NCBI GenBank assembly: GCA_002812745.2
Contig: NCSJ02000177.1
Span: forward strand, 1-64,000
Source: Scytalidium lignicola
Lineage: Eukaryota; Ascomycota; Leotiomycetes
Length of the DNA: 64,000 nucleotides
Reading direction: 5' to 3'
Shown here: piece by piece, positions 34,481 through 47,800 of the stretch
How the letters are laid out: each line of letters begins with the position of its first letter
Numbering within the stretch: position 1 is the first letter of the stretch
The notes under the pieces: generated by a model
Seen by the model: the letters and a program-made list of their open reading frames with translations, nothing else
The model's database searches: none
What the model was told of the DNA's origin: nothing
Program-made: the position numbers and the translations under genes

Positions 34481-37400
34481 ATGGCATCGAATAATTCAGG
34501 GTTCGGTCCACCCGCTCGGCCGCGCGATGCCAGTTATTCAAGAAGGTTTGGAACATATACGCAGCCGGGTGTAATCAGGCCAGATCGCAGGGAGGCCGAT
34601 ATCGCGCATATATCGGGCCAGATGGAAACAAGAAGAGCCCCCATGAACGTACCACATTCACGACCAACTGGACTCCCAAGGCCCAGTCAACGAGATCCGT
34701 CGCCGTCATCTGTTCCAAGGTCGATGTCTGAGCCGCAGCCTGTGATTGTGTCGCCTTCAAGATTCGGCTTTGGAAGGCCGGTCAGGAAGAACACTCCTGA
34801 GGGGCAAAGCGCAGCACCAGTGGCCCAGGAGTTGAGGGGTAAATCCTCACGCAATGTCCTGAGGAGGAAGCCCTCGTCAATCTCCGTGTACTCAGGGGCT
34901 GCCAGACCAATACTTTCATCTTCTACCCCGTCGCTGCCCACTAGTAGCCAATTTCAAAAGACCTCCGAATCTGCAAGCATCGAGGCTTCCTTGAAGTCAA
35001 AGGAAGCCTATAATGAGGTGTTTGGTGGAAGATCTACTCCTGTTGTAGCTGCCCCTTCTCCCAGGGTCTATCCAGAACTTGATCGATATGGGGCAAGGTC
35101 AGAGGTGAGCGCAAAGATGAGCACGCGTTTCATTCCAGAACTTCCTCACAAATTGTCTACGCAGGATCTTCCACCGCCTACACCTTTGTTCTCCGGTGGT
35201 CCATCGACCTCAGCGATGAGTGGTAGTGGACATAATCGCTACAGCAGTGGGTATAGTGCCAGTGGGTATAGCGCCAGCCCTTCAACCAGGTTTTCGGAAT
35301 CTCCGGGGCCAGGAGGTATGTATAGCAGGGACACAACGCCTACATCAATGTCGTCGCAGTCGCCGGGTATTATGGCACTAGCAAAGCCTGCGACTCCAAG
35401 ACTGCGACAAGGAAGTCCAGCGCAATCTCGTCCTCCGGTAACTCGGAGGAGGACAGGAAGTATCTCAAATGAAGCCGAAGTATCGGGACCACTGATCGAT
35501 CCACAAGGCCTACCATCCTTGCGAGAGTCTCTTAATTCTTCGTCGTCGAATTCGANCGTTAAAGGTGGTGGTGGTGGTGACAAGGGAGACAAGGGTGCGA
35601 AGGCAAAGAAGAAGCAGAAGCGACTTTCTCCATTACCACCTAGTCCACCACCACGGAAGTCATCGCAGAAATTCAGGGAGTCTCCTGAATCAAAGAAATC
35701 GCCATCTAAGTCCACTCAGGTTCCTGCCAAACCGGCCATGATGACTTCTCCAAATGAATCGCCTACCAGGCAGCGACGTGCGATTCCTCATCCACAAGCT
35801 AAAGCAACACCACCACTGAGACCTAGCCGCGAAGGAGCCCCAGATCTTCAGGGACAGCTTGCAGAACCTACGACTATCATTCAGAGTAATTTAACTGGCA
35901 TCAACGTGTCGCAGGAAAGAAGACGAAGTCTCCTACCCAAGAGCGCGGTATCTTCTCCGCCCCTTCAATCGGTAACTGCTTCTCGACCGCAACAGTCATC
36001 GCGCGTTCCGCTTCGAGCGGCATCACCACTTCCCATACAGCAGCAAAAAGAGACCACTCAACAGCCTACGGGTCTAGGTATTGTTCCTGACCTGCGACCG
36101 ATTCAGGTACCACCGCCATCTACAAGGTCGCCAATGCTTCGAACTCCAAGTCCAAGCGTAGGAAATCCGAGACCTCGGTTTGGCTTATTCAGACGTGCGA
36201 AGACTACCCCTGAAATTCCACAGGCGGAGAACAATAAAGAGAAATCATCAAGAAAGGGCCCCGCAGCTGGTACTGGACATGAAGGGTATGGTAAATATGC
36301 AATGCGAGGAAGAAGTAATAGCGCTGGAGGAGGAGGCTTTAGCAGAGATCGGAGTCTGAGTGGTGGAAGCTCATCGACGGATAATCCACCTTCTAATGAT
36401 CCCTTCTTCCTCGAGCGCATGAGCCCAGTCATTATTGCTGGTGGAGGCGAGATCGTTGAAAATAGGAATGCTAGCTCGGAGCTTAATCGGACAGAGAGTA
36501 ATCAGAGCATACCACAGCTAAGCCGTCCTAGTACGGATTCGAAAACCTCCTCCAAATCCAACTTGACTCATGAGGTGGCGCCACGAACAACGTTGTGGCC
36601 TTCAGCTATGCCAAAGGAGTCATCAAAACGAACATCTACACTTGCAGTGCCTAGATATCGACGACCATCGGATAGTAGCGATGATGGTTTTGCTCAGAAC
36701 ACTCCACATGCGTTCCGAAGATCAATCCAACGATTAAATGCTTCAGCGACTGCGCTGAACCTGCCGAAACCGAAAGCAATGACCAGTGCTGGCCCTTCAT
36801 CTTCTGTGAGTAGTTTTGAGGGAAGTGTATTTTCGAACGAATCGAAATTAGATCAGAGGGCAGAAGGAATCAGGGGGATAACGACTGCAGCTGCAGGACC
36901 AAAGAAGCTAACAAAGCGTTCCAAGTCTCCAAGGAAATGGAACTTCTTCTCTCGTTCGCAGACAGCACCCAAGCCACAACCGGAGGCTGCGTCGATGGCT
37001 GTTATGGTTGAAAACCCATCTGTGAAGATGGTTCCACATTATGCGATGATGGATTCATCAGACGAGCAACAGGATTTCGATCCGATGGACTTAGAAGATA
37101 TTCTACGTGATGCTGATGTGGTCTCTCTATCCAACTCAGAGCTCGATGTATTGCAGTTTGGCTTCTCCAAGCCGAATACTGAGCAACAGCAGCCGAAAGA
37201 TACTGTGTCATCATCGTCGAGGGATCAAGCTTCCCTACAAGAACCGATTATTTTCACATCTCCTGAGCCTATAACCCCAGAGATACCACAGACGGAGCTA
37301 CATATAACGGAGCAGACGGTGCCAGTACGTCCTAGTCGATTGCCACAGGTTGGTAGAATTCCGAAGGTTATATCCGCTAGACCTCCTGCAACATCACCCA

Positions 37401-39273
37401 AGTCCTTCTCTAGGCCTTTTGCTAGATTAAGTACAGTTCAGCCATTGCTGGAACCATTGAAATTGGATGAACAGTCTATTGCCCTTGGCCCTAGTCCACC
37501 TAAGCCCTCAACACCAGAACCAGGTATGGTGGTTGAAGATCCTCAGGCTGTCGATAACGCAAAGAATGTCCACGGTAGACACCATTCTGGCGACTCTAAA
37601 TCTGAAAGTACAAGTGGCAGCCGTCATGAGTTCCTTGCCTTTTCGCCACGAAAGAACTCAGAAACCACGACGAGCAGTTCTGGGAATATGAGTTTTGCTG
37701 GGACAACAGCCGTTATACCTGAGCAGGATGCTGCTCTTGGAGAGGATGAGGTCTGGGATGAGTACGATGACTTGATTCAGAATGATAACAGCAACGATGC
37801 CACAATGAAGGTGCCGCCGTCAGCTACTTCTTCACGCGGCCATCCATTCCAATTTGAGAACTATGAAAGCAGAGCTATTAAGCGGAGCCAACAGCTACCT
37901 AAGGAATCACCAACAGTTGCTCAGATTCCAGTTACATTGGACCTAAGAACACCTCAGAAACCCACCAGCTCTTCCAGCTTGCGTGGCCAGGATTTCGGCA
38001 AAAGGATTAAGGAGGCTTTGGCTACCACCCCAACTACCCCGTTATCGTTTGCGGATTTCTTCCCTGGCTATGGAGATAGAAATAGTTCGATCATTGCGGA
38101 ACATCACCATTTTTCACAAGACAGTTCTCGGAATTCCATTGCCAGTAACCATTCCCGGGAAGCTGGTATAGAGAGGGATCTTTTTTTACACCCTGAGCCA
38201 GAAAACAACTCTCCAATCTCGCAGGTTAATCTTCGCGTAGGGTCAATGACGGTGAGTAAGTGGCTTACGTTTGGACATGTTCTCTTCAGTCCTGCTCGTG
38301 AGCAGATGACGCAGCCAGATGGATCAACTAAGACTCATTCCATCCTTGTTATTGATGGTCTTGGGAATGGTAAGTCTCGTTTCTTAATATCATTTATATA
38401 CAACTATACTAACATTTCTTAGATGACTGGTCCTTCTATGCAGCGGAAACCTATCCGACAGCAACATTCTACAATCTCTCTCCCACCCGTCCCCTCGCTC
38501 CGAACCAATCGTCTTCCCCAGCCTTCCCGCTGACTCCCCCAAACCATCGACAAGTCCAATACATGTCCCAACTAGACAAATTCCCCTTTCCATCGTCCTA
38601 TTTCGACGTCGTTGTAATACGCTTTCCAGTTGCCATGCCCGAAGCCTCATACCGCAACCTCATCTCCGAATCCAAACGAGTCCTAAAGCCAGCCGGCTAT
38701 CTCGAAATGGCGATCCTTGACCTCGATCTCATGAACATGGGCAACCGTGCTCGACGAGCTGTCCGAGGTCTGAAGGTCCGGATCCAGGAAGCTGATCCCG
38801 GCATCTCTCTCGGCAGCGCCAGTGATACAATGATGCGGATTGTTGGTAGGAGGGGATTTGTCGATGTCAAGACATGCAAAGTGGGTGTCCCTGTTGCGAG
38901 CATCGTCAGCAAAGCTTCTTCAGCCCAAGATCCCGAGTCGAGTTCGCAGACAGTGGATAAAGGAAAACAGAGGGAAGAACTCTCCTTGGCAGATATGATG
39001 AAGGACGAGTCTAGCGCGGGCGACGAGGGGATAATGAAAATGGTGTCTAAGGTGGGAAGGTGGTGGTATACTAGATGTTATGAGATGGCTGCGATGGCTG
39101 CTGCTTCAGGGGCAGCCGTGGACCTTGGTGGTAGCAGTGGGAGTGGTAGTGGAAGTATATTCAATGACTCGGAGCTGTTAGCTGAGTGTGACAAGTGGAA
39201 TTCAAGCTTCAAGCTTGTCGTTGCACATGCTCAGAAGCCAGTTGCTGGAAGGAGGAGGACTGCAAGTGTTTAA
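34481..39273 (+). CDS. large disordered protein with C-terminal methyltransferase-like domain
   Basis: Two exons (34481-38369 and 38423-39273) give 1579 residues. The 53-bp intron has GTAAGT, a perfect TACTAAC branch site and CTTAG; the splice joins IDGLGN to DDWSFYAAETYP in phase 1. About 1250 N-terminal residues are low-complexity: rich in Ser, Pro, Thr and basic patches, with no recognised fold. From about residue 1270 a fold begins with the stretch ILVIDGLGN, which resembles SAM-binding motif I, and continues through FDVVVIRFP and RVLKPAGYLEM, typical of class I (Methyltransf_11-type) methyltransferases. Catalytic activity is not certain, since motif I departs from the usual GxGxG. A single undetermined base at 35556 falls in a coding codon. 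Substrate and location are unknown; the disordered part suggests a scaffold or phospho-regulated protein. Confidence 0.82.
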
Positions 39274-41180
39274 GGCAGGGCTTTCTGCCTTTGCCGAGAG
39301 ATCTAACGATGGTGATTTAACCTTCGTCTTTTGTGCTGGTCGCTATATTTTTTTTTTCTATTACTTCTTTCTTTCCATATTCGGAGGAAATTTCTCGTCG
39401 ATATATCCTGCATTTTTAGCGTTGCATTGCGGTTTTTTGCTTGCTTGCTTGCATTTTTAGCATATTATCCAAATGGTGAGGAAAAACAGATCTCGAAACG
39501 GCGCGAGCCACTCAAGAGCAGCATATTGGGTTGGACCTCTTCTTCTACATTCTGTTTCTATATTCAGCGGACAGTTGGTATGGTTGGTGGCGGCAGGTTG
39601 TGGAGTTTTTAAACTCTTATTTTCACTTCTTTCCATTCCTTTTTTTCCCGGGCTCAGGTTAGTCTTGGTGGAATTTTATCTATTCTGGGTTATTGTTTAA
39701 TGGTTATACCGTGGTGGATAGGAGGATGGATGGATGAAGACTGCATAGGAAAGAAACGGGGGAGAGAGCCTGGGAGATTGGATTGGATTGGATTCGATGG
39801 AATGATACCATGATTACGAGATTAATGCTTTGAGATGAGAATGAGTTGACAGTTATGGTTATTGATTATGGACTTTTGATGGTTTGGTTGTAGATTTTGG
39901 ATTTGGATTGGATATATTATATTTCCGTAGCGAATAGATACCCCATTGGCTCTTTTTGAATCAGATTATTGTTTATTGTGCTTGTGTGAAAGGGATATTT
40001 AGAGAGGTGATGATTTTTTTTGTGATGGCCCACTAATGGGTATGGTTATGTCTATTATTAGTGAATGAGGATCGACTATATCATATCTATAACAACACTC
40101 GTTGAATATGTAGTTCCTTGACAAGTGAAACAACAGCAAAAACAACATGAGATTCATCTGTGAAAGAGAATCACAATATCTTAGTCTTGTTGCATCCGTC
40201 TACCTCTATTCTTTCTGATGGGAGTGTTTAAAGTGACTTTCGCATTGGTTGATGAAGTTGGTTCTGGTCTTTGCTACCACGGAGCACATACATACATACA
40301 TACACAAAACTATTCTTATTGCTACAATAGGCAATAAGTAAAAGTTAAGACGGTGGTTGGGAAGAGTTGAATTGCGTCGTGTATATGCAAGCATGCCCTG
40401 CCCCACTGCCAAGAACAACAAAAAAACAAGTCCTCAGGAAATAAACAAAGAACAAATGATGATAGTAGGATATTTACCAACAAGAAGGGGTCTACAATCC
40501 AACATATTGCCAAATAGAAAATATATTAGCTTAGATGAAAACTTTCTCTTTGAGGTTCGAGGCCGAAGACGGGGAGAGGGGGGGAAACGTGTTTGTTTCG
40601 GCTATTCTTGCTTTTTTTCGATATAAAGAATTCATAATTATGGGAAATGTAACTACAGCTACAGCTACAACTGCAGCTGCGATATCCTCCTGCAAGCCAC
40701 AATAATACTGTAAGAAAGAAGAAGGGGGAAAAAAAACAAGGAGAGCGAAAAACAGGGTCTTTCTTTTGCCCCGTTCGGGAGGAGGAGGGTTACATTACAT
40801 TACGTTCTGTCTCCTGTTGGTTACTGTGTAGTAATCAAGGATTACTACTGTACGTACTCCGTTAAGTGCTGAGTGCGGAGTACTGTAACTCAAGTTTGAG
40901 TTTGTGTTGTAGACCATGTGGATGCGAAAGTGCTAATCGCTATATTTAGAAGAGAGTGCAGCAAAAACGCCAGCCTCACGCCTCACTTTTGCCTTTTTCT
41001 CACCGCAAGGCTAAAAGCGAGACGATGATCTATTACGACGTCGTGACCACGAAAAGTAAAATGACCATGCGTATGACAAGAATGATGACATTCCTTGGAT
41101 GGATCTGGCAAATGCTGTTTTGACGCCTTTTTATTTAATTTTTTTGTTCGATTCACCGTCCCCCGCGGGGTGTTGCCATT
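39274..41180. other. intergenic, no supported gene
   Basis: 3' flank of the methyltransferase-like gene, T- and TGG-rich at first. It includes a CATA microsatellite and a perfect 10-bp palindrome ACGACGTCGT (41035-41044) that contains a CRE-like GACGTC core. Confidence 0.45.
40287..40304. repeat. CATA microsatellite
   Basis: About four CATA units in intergenic DNA. Confidence 0.75.
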
Positions 41181-41235
41181 CCAGGTTACTACAGCACTGT
41201 ACATACAATTTCAATCATCTCTCATCTTTCACTGC

Positions 41236-41251
41236 CTCTCTCTCTCTCTCT
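41236..41251. repeat. CT microsatellite
   Basis: (CT)n run of about 16 bases in intergenic DNA. Confidence 0.8.
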
Positions 41252-41480
41252 TAATACCGAAAATGGCTAGATGGCCGTTTAGCTCACCGAAGAACTACTT
41301 TTAGCTCCGATCCCACGGCTTCCTAATCACATCTCCCAAATTCTCAGCTTACTCATCCAACCAGATCTGTCATCTCGGAAACTCTGATTCTTCTCTCAGA
41401 TGTACTGCAAGACTTGGGACGAATTAACCAGGTACATGTGGGGGGATGAGGAGATTACTATTCGTGGTAGATTCTTACCT

Positions 41481-41504
41481 TACAGTACAGTACAGTACAG
41501 TACA
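41481..41504. repeat. TACAG tandem repeat, 4.8 units
   Basis: Four full TACAG units plus TACA. Expanded copies of the same GTACAGTAC word that occurs elsewhere in the window. Confidence 0.9.
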
Positions 41505-41871
41505 AGCAACTACCGGTAACGATAGTAGTTATACTAAGCACTAATTAAATAATTGTATTCACGGCTGATCTAAATTCTAACATCGTGGATTTCGTTTGAA
41601 CGGGTTGCGGAGTTCCGGGGTGGTGGAAGACTAATATCTTACTTTAAACACTAACGCATAACTATCGATCTTACTACAACAACCACGTGGGCATCCACAT
41701 GGTAACGTAGTTTTTTTTTCCTTTTCTTTTTCTATCTCTAGTAGTTCTGTTCTACTTTTATCTCAAATATCTTTCGTTTTTGTTGCTATGTAATCAATAT
41801 GCTTTTAGTTAGACCATGGATGAATAGGTTTTCGATTAGTTATGTGTTAAGATAGAAAGGATTAGATACTC

Positions 41872-41883
41872 TACAGTACTGTA
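41872..41883. repeat. 12-bp palindrome TACAGTACTGTA
   Basis: A perfect palindrome identical to the one at 14232-14243, followed by further GTAC words to about 41911. Confidence 0.8.
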
Positions 41884-44545
41884 CTGTATGGTACTGGTGT
41901 ACTTAGTACCTGTTACTGTTAGTGCTCTGGTTTTCTCCTCTACTTATATATATACCTTTCTGTTTCCCGGGGACAGGTGCTTGCTTGACTACTCTCACCC
42001 ATGCAGCCTTCTTCGCGGTATAGAAATTGTGAGATGCAGAAATCAGTCTATTGGGCATTGTGAGGAAAAAGGCTACTTACGTCACCTAGGGTCGTGCTTC
42101 AACAAGGCATATATTGCGCCTTGGAGAATCAAATACGGTGGCACATATAGTACTCCGCAGAGCAGTAAACTATCACATGAAAACTAGTATTATTGGGCCG
42201 TAACGAGAAAAGACAAGAAGCAGCCACCTTACCTAACAAGGATCCTGAGTCTACATACCAGTCTACGCACTTGTTAGGCTGCCGAGGTTTAGTTAGGTAG
42301 CTTTACCCACAGGGGGTGTAGGTAGGGGTTGCTTGTAGGTTTCTTCGTTTGATATTAAATGCCTTGGTTTTTCTTTTAAGGCTGTGCTTCATGACCTAGA
42401 AATGGAAGATGATCTGCGAACTCCTTCCGGAGGAAGTGGCGCTATGAGTAGCGTTGCCTTTGACTGTAATGGAGTAATCTCCGTAGTTTGTTTAGTTTAG
42501 CTGGATGTTTTGATAGCTTGGAAGCCAGGATTTTTGTTAAAGAATTTATTCATCATCTTGCATCAATTGAATTCCAAGCTACAGAAAGTCACAATAAAAA
42601 CCAAGAACACGGTAATTGTGGAGATAAAAAGATTATAGTTAAGGTTGAGGATTGGATTATTGAAATTAGCTAGTAAAATCCTCCTCTCCTAGTTTCTCAG
42701 TTCCAAAGGTAATGATGTTATACACAAAGCGAAAACCACGCGCCAGCTGCAGTTGCCCCGATCGCCCGGTTGCCCGGTTGTCATGTCCAAACAACTACTC
42801 CATATCCCATGCAAAACCATCTCGATATGTTGTATAATATGCCGATGAAAAAAGCCGCGTTTTGTGTTGTTGAATGCATTAATAATAGCCAAAAGCCTTT
42901 TCCAAAATAACCCGATACTCCGAGAATTGACACATCACATTTGCATGAAACTCGCTGCAGAAACACCGCTCACAAAATGGTATATGAAGAAGATATCAAA
43001 AAACAAAAGCCAAAAACTGACGAAACAACGACGAGGTAAAAATACAGGGCAGACAAGGTACAGCTCCAACATGCACATCGACGTAAAAAGGGAGCCCACT
43101 TCTGCATTCCTACCCTTTCCCCATTTCAACACCCAATACAATCTTTCAATCCATGGACCAATTCCAATGTAGCGATAGCAGAAATGCCATTCTACACTGC
43201 TCTGGAAGACGGCCGAATCCTGCTGCCGGCACCATCGTATTCTGTCAAAAGGATGATGATGCCTGCATGCATGAAGGCGGCGGGGAGATGCAAGCAAACC
43301 GGTATCTGCGCGGATGAGACGCAGCCAAAGATGCAGGTCGTGGAAAATAGCCCTGAACCGCGCACTGTCCAATGAACGGGCCGAGGCCGAGCAGACTGGG
43401 AGGCCATATTTCGGACACTGGGGGGTTGGTGGTGATGATGATTGAGCTCAAACGGCTCTTTTGCATCCAATCCAGACGATCCAGGGCGGCACCGCAAATT
43501 GATCCCAATGGAGCGACGGCTTGCAACCCACCGCATCGTGACATCATCATCGCATAGTCGGCGCTCTCTCACACGCCATGCCCATGCCATATGCAAGTCA
43601 AAAGATCCCTCCTCTGCTCATCTCCCCCCCCCCACCCTTCAAAGTGTGGCCGCCGACCGAAAAATTTCAGCCCAAACAAGCCGGCGCAGGTGCAGGAGAA
43701 CAACTTCCGCCAATCACGGTGCGCAGTGATGGTGGCTAGCGTGGACGACGGTTGACCAATCGCGAAGGGTGAGGCGTCGTGTGCATGCTGACTCGAGCGC
43801 TAAGCCCTGGGCCGAGCCCTTTTTTTTGGCTTTGGCCTTGGCCAAGATTAGGGCAGGCGAGGGAAAGATGTAAGAGCCAGGCTGCCGTGGGTGGTGCTCG
43901 TCGGGAAGCGGGAAACCCGTTTTTGTGCTCTGTTCTTTTCTTTGTGCACAAAAAAGGCCGCGTCAGAAATGTGCAATGGAGGAATGCGGCAATGCGGATG
44001 AGATTGGCATGGGAGTTTCGGGCGGCATGGATCGAGTTTGGCATTTATCGATTTTGTGGGTATGCAGTTGTTGTTAGGGTTCGAGTCTGTGAAGGCAACT
44101 GTCAAACTTTCAACAGGTTTCGACGAGTCCAGTTGGGGGCGGGAAATCGCGCACGAGCTCCGATATAAAAGAAGAGGGGTCGAGAGGGATGGTCCAAACC
44201 AGCAAGTCCATGGGACGAATGCCTCGGGCGACTTCAAATCTATTTTGAAGCTGCCGCCAGGATGTCTGATATGGGTGAGAGGAGGAGACCGTGTAGTCCG
44301 CGTGCGCTGTTGCCAGCCAGTGTTGTAAATCCCAACTTTTGTATATCTCGTTTGGGTGATTAAAAAGAGGTCTAATCCGTGATCCGAGAGGTTCGAACTC
44401 GTCGAATAGTCCAGCCGTCCTTGGTACTTTTTGTTTCCTCATGTTTCGTTTCGTTCATCTCGTATTCTGGAATATCCTTCCAAAAAAAAAAAATTCAGTT
44501 AATAGAAGTTAAGGCTGTGTTGCTAAGCCGTTCTTCTGGATTCGT

Positions 44546-44827
44546 TCATGTGTATCCGACCATGCGAGCACATCGATCGCAGTAGTAGAGGTTATGGCCA
44601 AAACGAACCATACCACTCGCTCGCGCATCATCGCTGCTGACTCTTCGTCCGTCGGCGGTAGAGTAGGAGATGGTCTCGACGCTCTTTGCGCATCGTGAGC
44701 AGCGCATGATCTCAACGTGTGGTCGGGACGACTCGGCCGAGTAGCGGACGGCTGTAGAACCAGAGGAAGAACTCGAGGAGCTGGATCCGGCCGAGGAGCG
44801 ACCATGTACAGTCGCGGAGTGGGACAT
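44546..44827 (-). CDS. small double-CxxC protein (93 aa)
   Basis: A single exon from ATG 44827 to the stop at 44546-44548. The first 30 residues are Ser-rich. Two CxxC knuckles, CSRC at residues 43-46 and CDRC at 83-86, are set in similar contexts (MRCSRCAKSV and YYCDRCARMV), so the chain probably folds around one zinc ion. Small proteins of this form appear conserved in filamentous ascomycetes as far as I recall, with no known function. The two matched knuckles and clean start argue against chance. Regulation unknown; it is isolated in gene-poor DNA. Confidence 0.75.
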   Translation of the reverse strand: MSHSATVHGRSSAGSSSSSSSSGSTAVRYSAESSRPHVEIMRCSRCAKSVETISYSTADGRRVSSDDARASGMVRFGHNLYYCDRCARMVGYT

Positions 44828-47800
44828 GGTTGAAGAGTATGTGGAGTAGAGGTAGTTGTTCGGTGTCGTAATGGAAGCCAGGTTGGGCTTGAGAGCGGGA
44901 GTCTATAGGAAGGGATATGTTCGACGATCCTTCGAAGAGTTTGTTTCGTTTCGTTTCGTTTTCAGTGTTTTTGTTTCGTACCTCCTGTGGTAGGTTGAAG
45001 TAAGGAAGAATGGGAAGAGTCTCGTAGATAAAGAAGGCTGCTAGTCCGGGAGGGGAGAGGAAGAGAAATAGTAAATCAATGAACCAGCACGGATCTGAAA
45101 CCGAGCGAAGTGGACAGGGGTGAAACGGCGAGGAGATGGCTATCTTGAAAACCCGATTCAGGGAAGCGCGCAGTGACGCAGAGCTCGTGCCGATCAATGT
45201 GACTTTATTGTTTTGGTCTTGGCGCCCAAAGAGGCATCCNAAAAAAAAGGCTGACGAGGAGTAACTGAACGAGGGAAGTCGTTGGCGAGGGGTTGTTATG
45301 TGGACCAGGATCAGTTCAGGCCAAAGAAGAAGAGAGGGGGGTGGGGGGGTTTGGATTGTGGCAGGTTGCAGGTTGCGATGGGGTGACAAGTGACAAGCCG
45401 TCCAAGGAAATAACTCGGTGCTGCGGTGCGGTAATAATAGCTCTCTTATTTGCAGGGGGACCAGGTAGGCTGCTTGGTGAAAAAAAAAGCCGTTGCAATG
45501 ATGGATCTACTGTAATAGGTAGTTTCTAGTTCTGCCTGACTGTGATGAGGACGCGGGTATGAGTATGAGTGTCGTAAGCCGAAGTCAAACCTGCTCGTTC
45601 GGCGGAGAGTGTGCTGAGGTTAAATCAGGAATAACTACACGAAGCCTGGGCCAAAGGAGAAGAAGTAAAAAAAGAAATGGAGGCTGAGGATGCCGTGGAT
45701 ATATGTATCAACTGAGGCAGCTCCAATAAATCACAACACACAACACACAGCACAAACACGCATCCACACTCTCAGCAATCTTTCGTCCTCGCGACTCGCA
45801 AAACCGGCACATGCGCGAAGGGCAGTTCACACTTTCACCCAGCAAATAATAAAATGGATCCTGGGGCGCAGTCTGGGCACGTCCTTGGGTCCTTGGATTC
45901 CTTGGGAGGGACGCTCCTTTCGTAACCTGTAGAGTCAGCACCGCGCGCCCTTGGGAACCTCACCAGCACTAACACCAGCACCAAGATAATTAATTACTCC
46001 AAACCCCATTTTGCGCTGCGATCAAAAGCGACCGAGAGTGGCACGATTAGCAAAAGGGCTCAGCCCATGCGGCATCGTGCGTGCATTCAAAGTTCTTGGT
46101 TGTTTGCTGGTGTTCATGTGCTGGTGGTTCATGCAAAACCTCCGAGCATTACACCAAAGCCCATTCAACTCCGGCGCATCCAGATCGCTCCTCACTCGGA
46201 CTTGAGGAGTTTTCGCCCTTTCGGCACGCTGTGGTTCACTCAGCGCACGACGGACTCACAACTCTAATCATGCTTCTACTCTGCTGTCTGCTGGTTGGTC
46301 CATGAACCTTTTTTTTTTTTGCACAGCAGACCAGGCCACATAATCGTCTTGCGACGTGCGAAACCGTAACGATACCTGCCACCCCCACAGTGCATGCTCT
46401 CCCTAATAAGTAATAACTACCGTATTACTGTACTGTTAAATGTGATTATTATTATTGACTGACTTGTAACATTTGTACGTTTTGTACGTTTTTGCTGACT
46501 TGTTCATTACGTTGACCGCTGAGCCTTCTTTTAGGCACCCTTAGCTTGGATCATCTTCATCCTCACCCTCCACCCAACTCTGCAGACTCCATCAAAGGGG
46601 TCGCGGGACCTGGAGATGCGGTGTCCAACCGGAAAGATCCTCGCATCATGCGATTTCCGCGGATGATCCTCGACGGGCGCCTGCAAACAGTTTTCCTCGT
46701 AGCGAGTTCCTCCTCGTTCACGGTTTCCCCTAGGGTTGGGGCAGCACTAATAGCCGTAGTACCCGTATAACTTAATTAAAGTGTGCAACAGACCATTTTG
46801 CAACTGGACAAACCCATCGTATGCTGCTTTGGTATGGTTACTTCGTACTCGACTACTCCGGATCTCCTGCGCCGGACAGTTACTTTCTTGCAGAATTCCT
46901 ATTTCTAACATGCCCTGTTCTTTTCGTTCTAGAATCCTGCGGCGCTCGTATCAGCAGTCACCAAAAAAAAAAAAATCAACTAATCAAGCTCAGTCTTACA
47001 AATTACTCGCATCCTCAGGCCAGCGCACCGAAGAGCATAGAGGTGAGTGCTTCGTAGGCTTCGTAGGCTTCGTAGGTGGTCGGGGAGAAGAATGAGTAAG
47101 AGCGAGAAACCGACAGCGTGTTTCCTTAACCACTCGCTGCTCGACCAGTATTCTGTTAGCTCTCTCGCATACACGAAACATCCTATCACGTCCCAATCGC
47201 ATTGGCTCCGACGTGGGACTATTCTGAATCACAGCTGAAGTAAGTGCGCAAAGCCTCAGCCTGACTCGTAAGCATTTTGCAGGGTGACGAGGCTGCGGAC
47301 ACTTCTGGTAGCGACAGCCCTAACGTGCTAACGAACCCAAAAATCTCCGCTGGTCTTCGGTGAGCACCGAGGCTCCCTTCTCTTTCGATGGGGTCCTCCC
47401 CCAAAAGCTGGTAACCGTTACCCTATCCAGAGTTTCCCATCCATCAATAAAGATTACTGTAGTATCGTGCATCTCCCTGGCACCCGATGAAGAAGAAATC
47501 ACGGGAAGGCAGGATGGTCACTTGCTCACTTTGCTGGTCCGAAATCCGCACAATCCACTCAAGACTCCCCAAGCATTCGACGGGAAACCAAGCATGAGCC
47601 TAAAGAGGCATCTCGAGCCACGAGTCGGTGACCTCAACAATTTAAAAATTCACCAAACAGCCGCGTGTATTTCTGCAGACCGGGCGCGCACATGGCAGCC
47701 AAGAAAGAAAAAAAGAAGCAAAAAACAAAATTATGGCATGCATGCATACATACGAACTAAACTCACACAGAATAACTAGAATAACCCACACTCACTCACA

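Larger units (their letters stand above)
41181..44545. other. gene-free intergenic stretch
   Basis: Contains a CT microsatellite, a TACAG tandem repeat, GTAC palindromes near 41872-41911 and a run of ten Cs near 43626. Open frames of 60-145 residues around 42.9-44.4 kb lie on both strands over the same DNA and show no family match. Confidence 0.45.

Noticed and set aside
35239..35715. 158-codon minus-strand frame inside the methyltransferase-like gene
   Set aside because: Antisense to the long coding exon, Gly/Leu/Asp-rich composition from complement of Ser/Pro codons.
44379..44410. GGTTCGAACTC word resembling a tRNA T loop
   Set aside because: Flanking bases do not form a T stem and no acceptor, D or anticodon arms can be placed.
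47360..47779. 139-codon plus-strand frame
   Set aside because: Starts with GTG, has no recognised domain, and ends in Lys/Arg-rich low-complexity; treated as chance.
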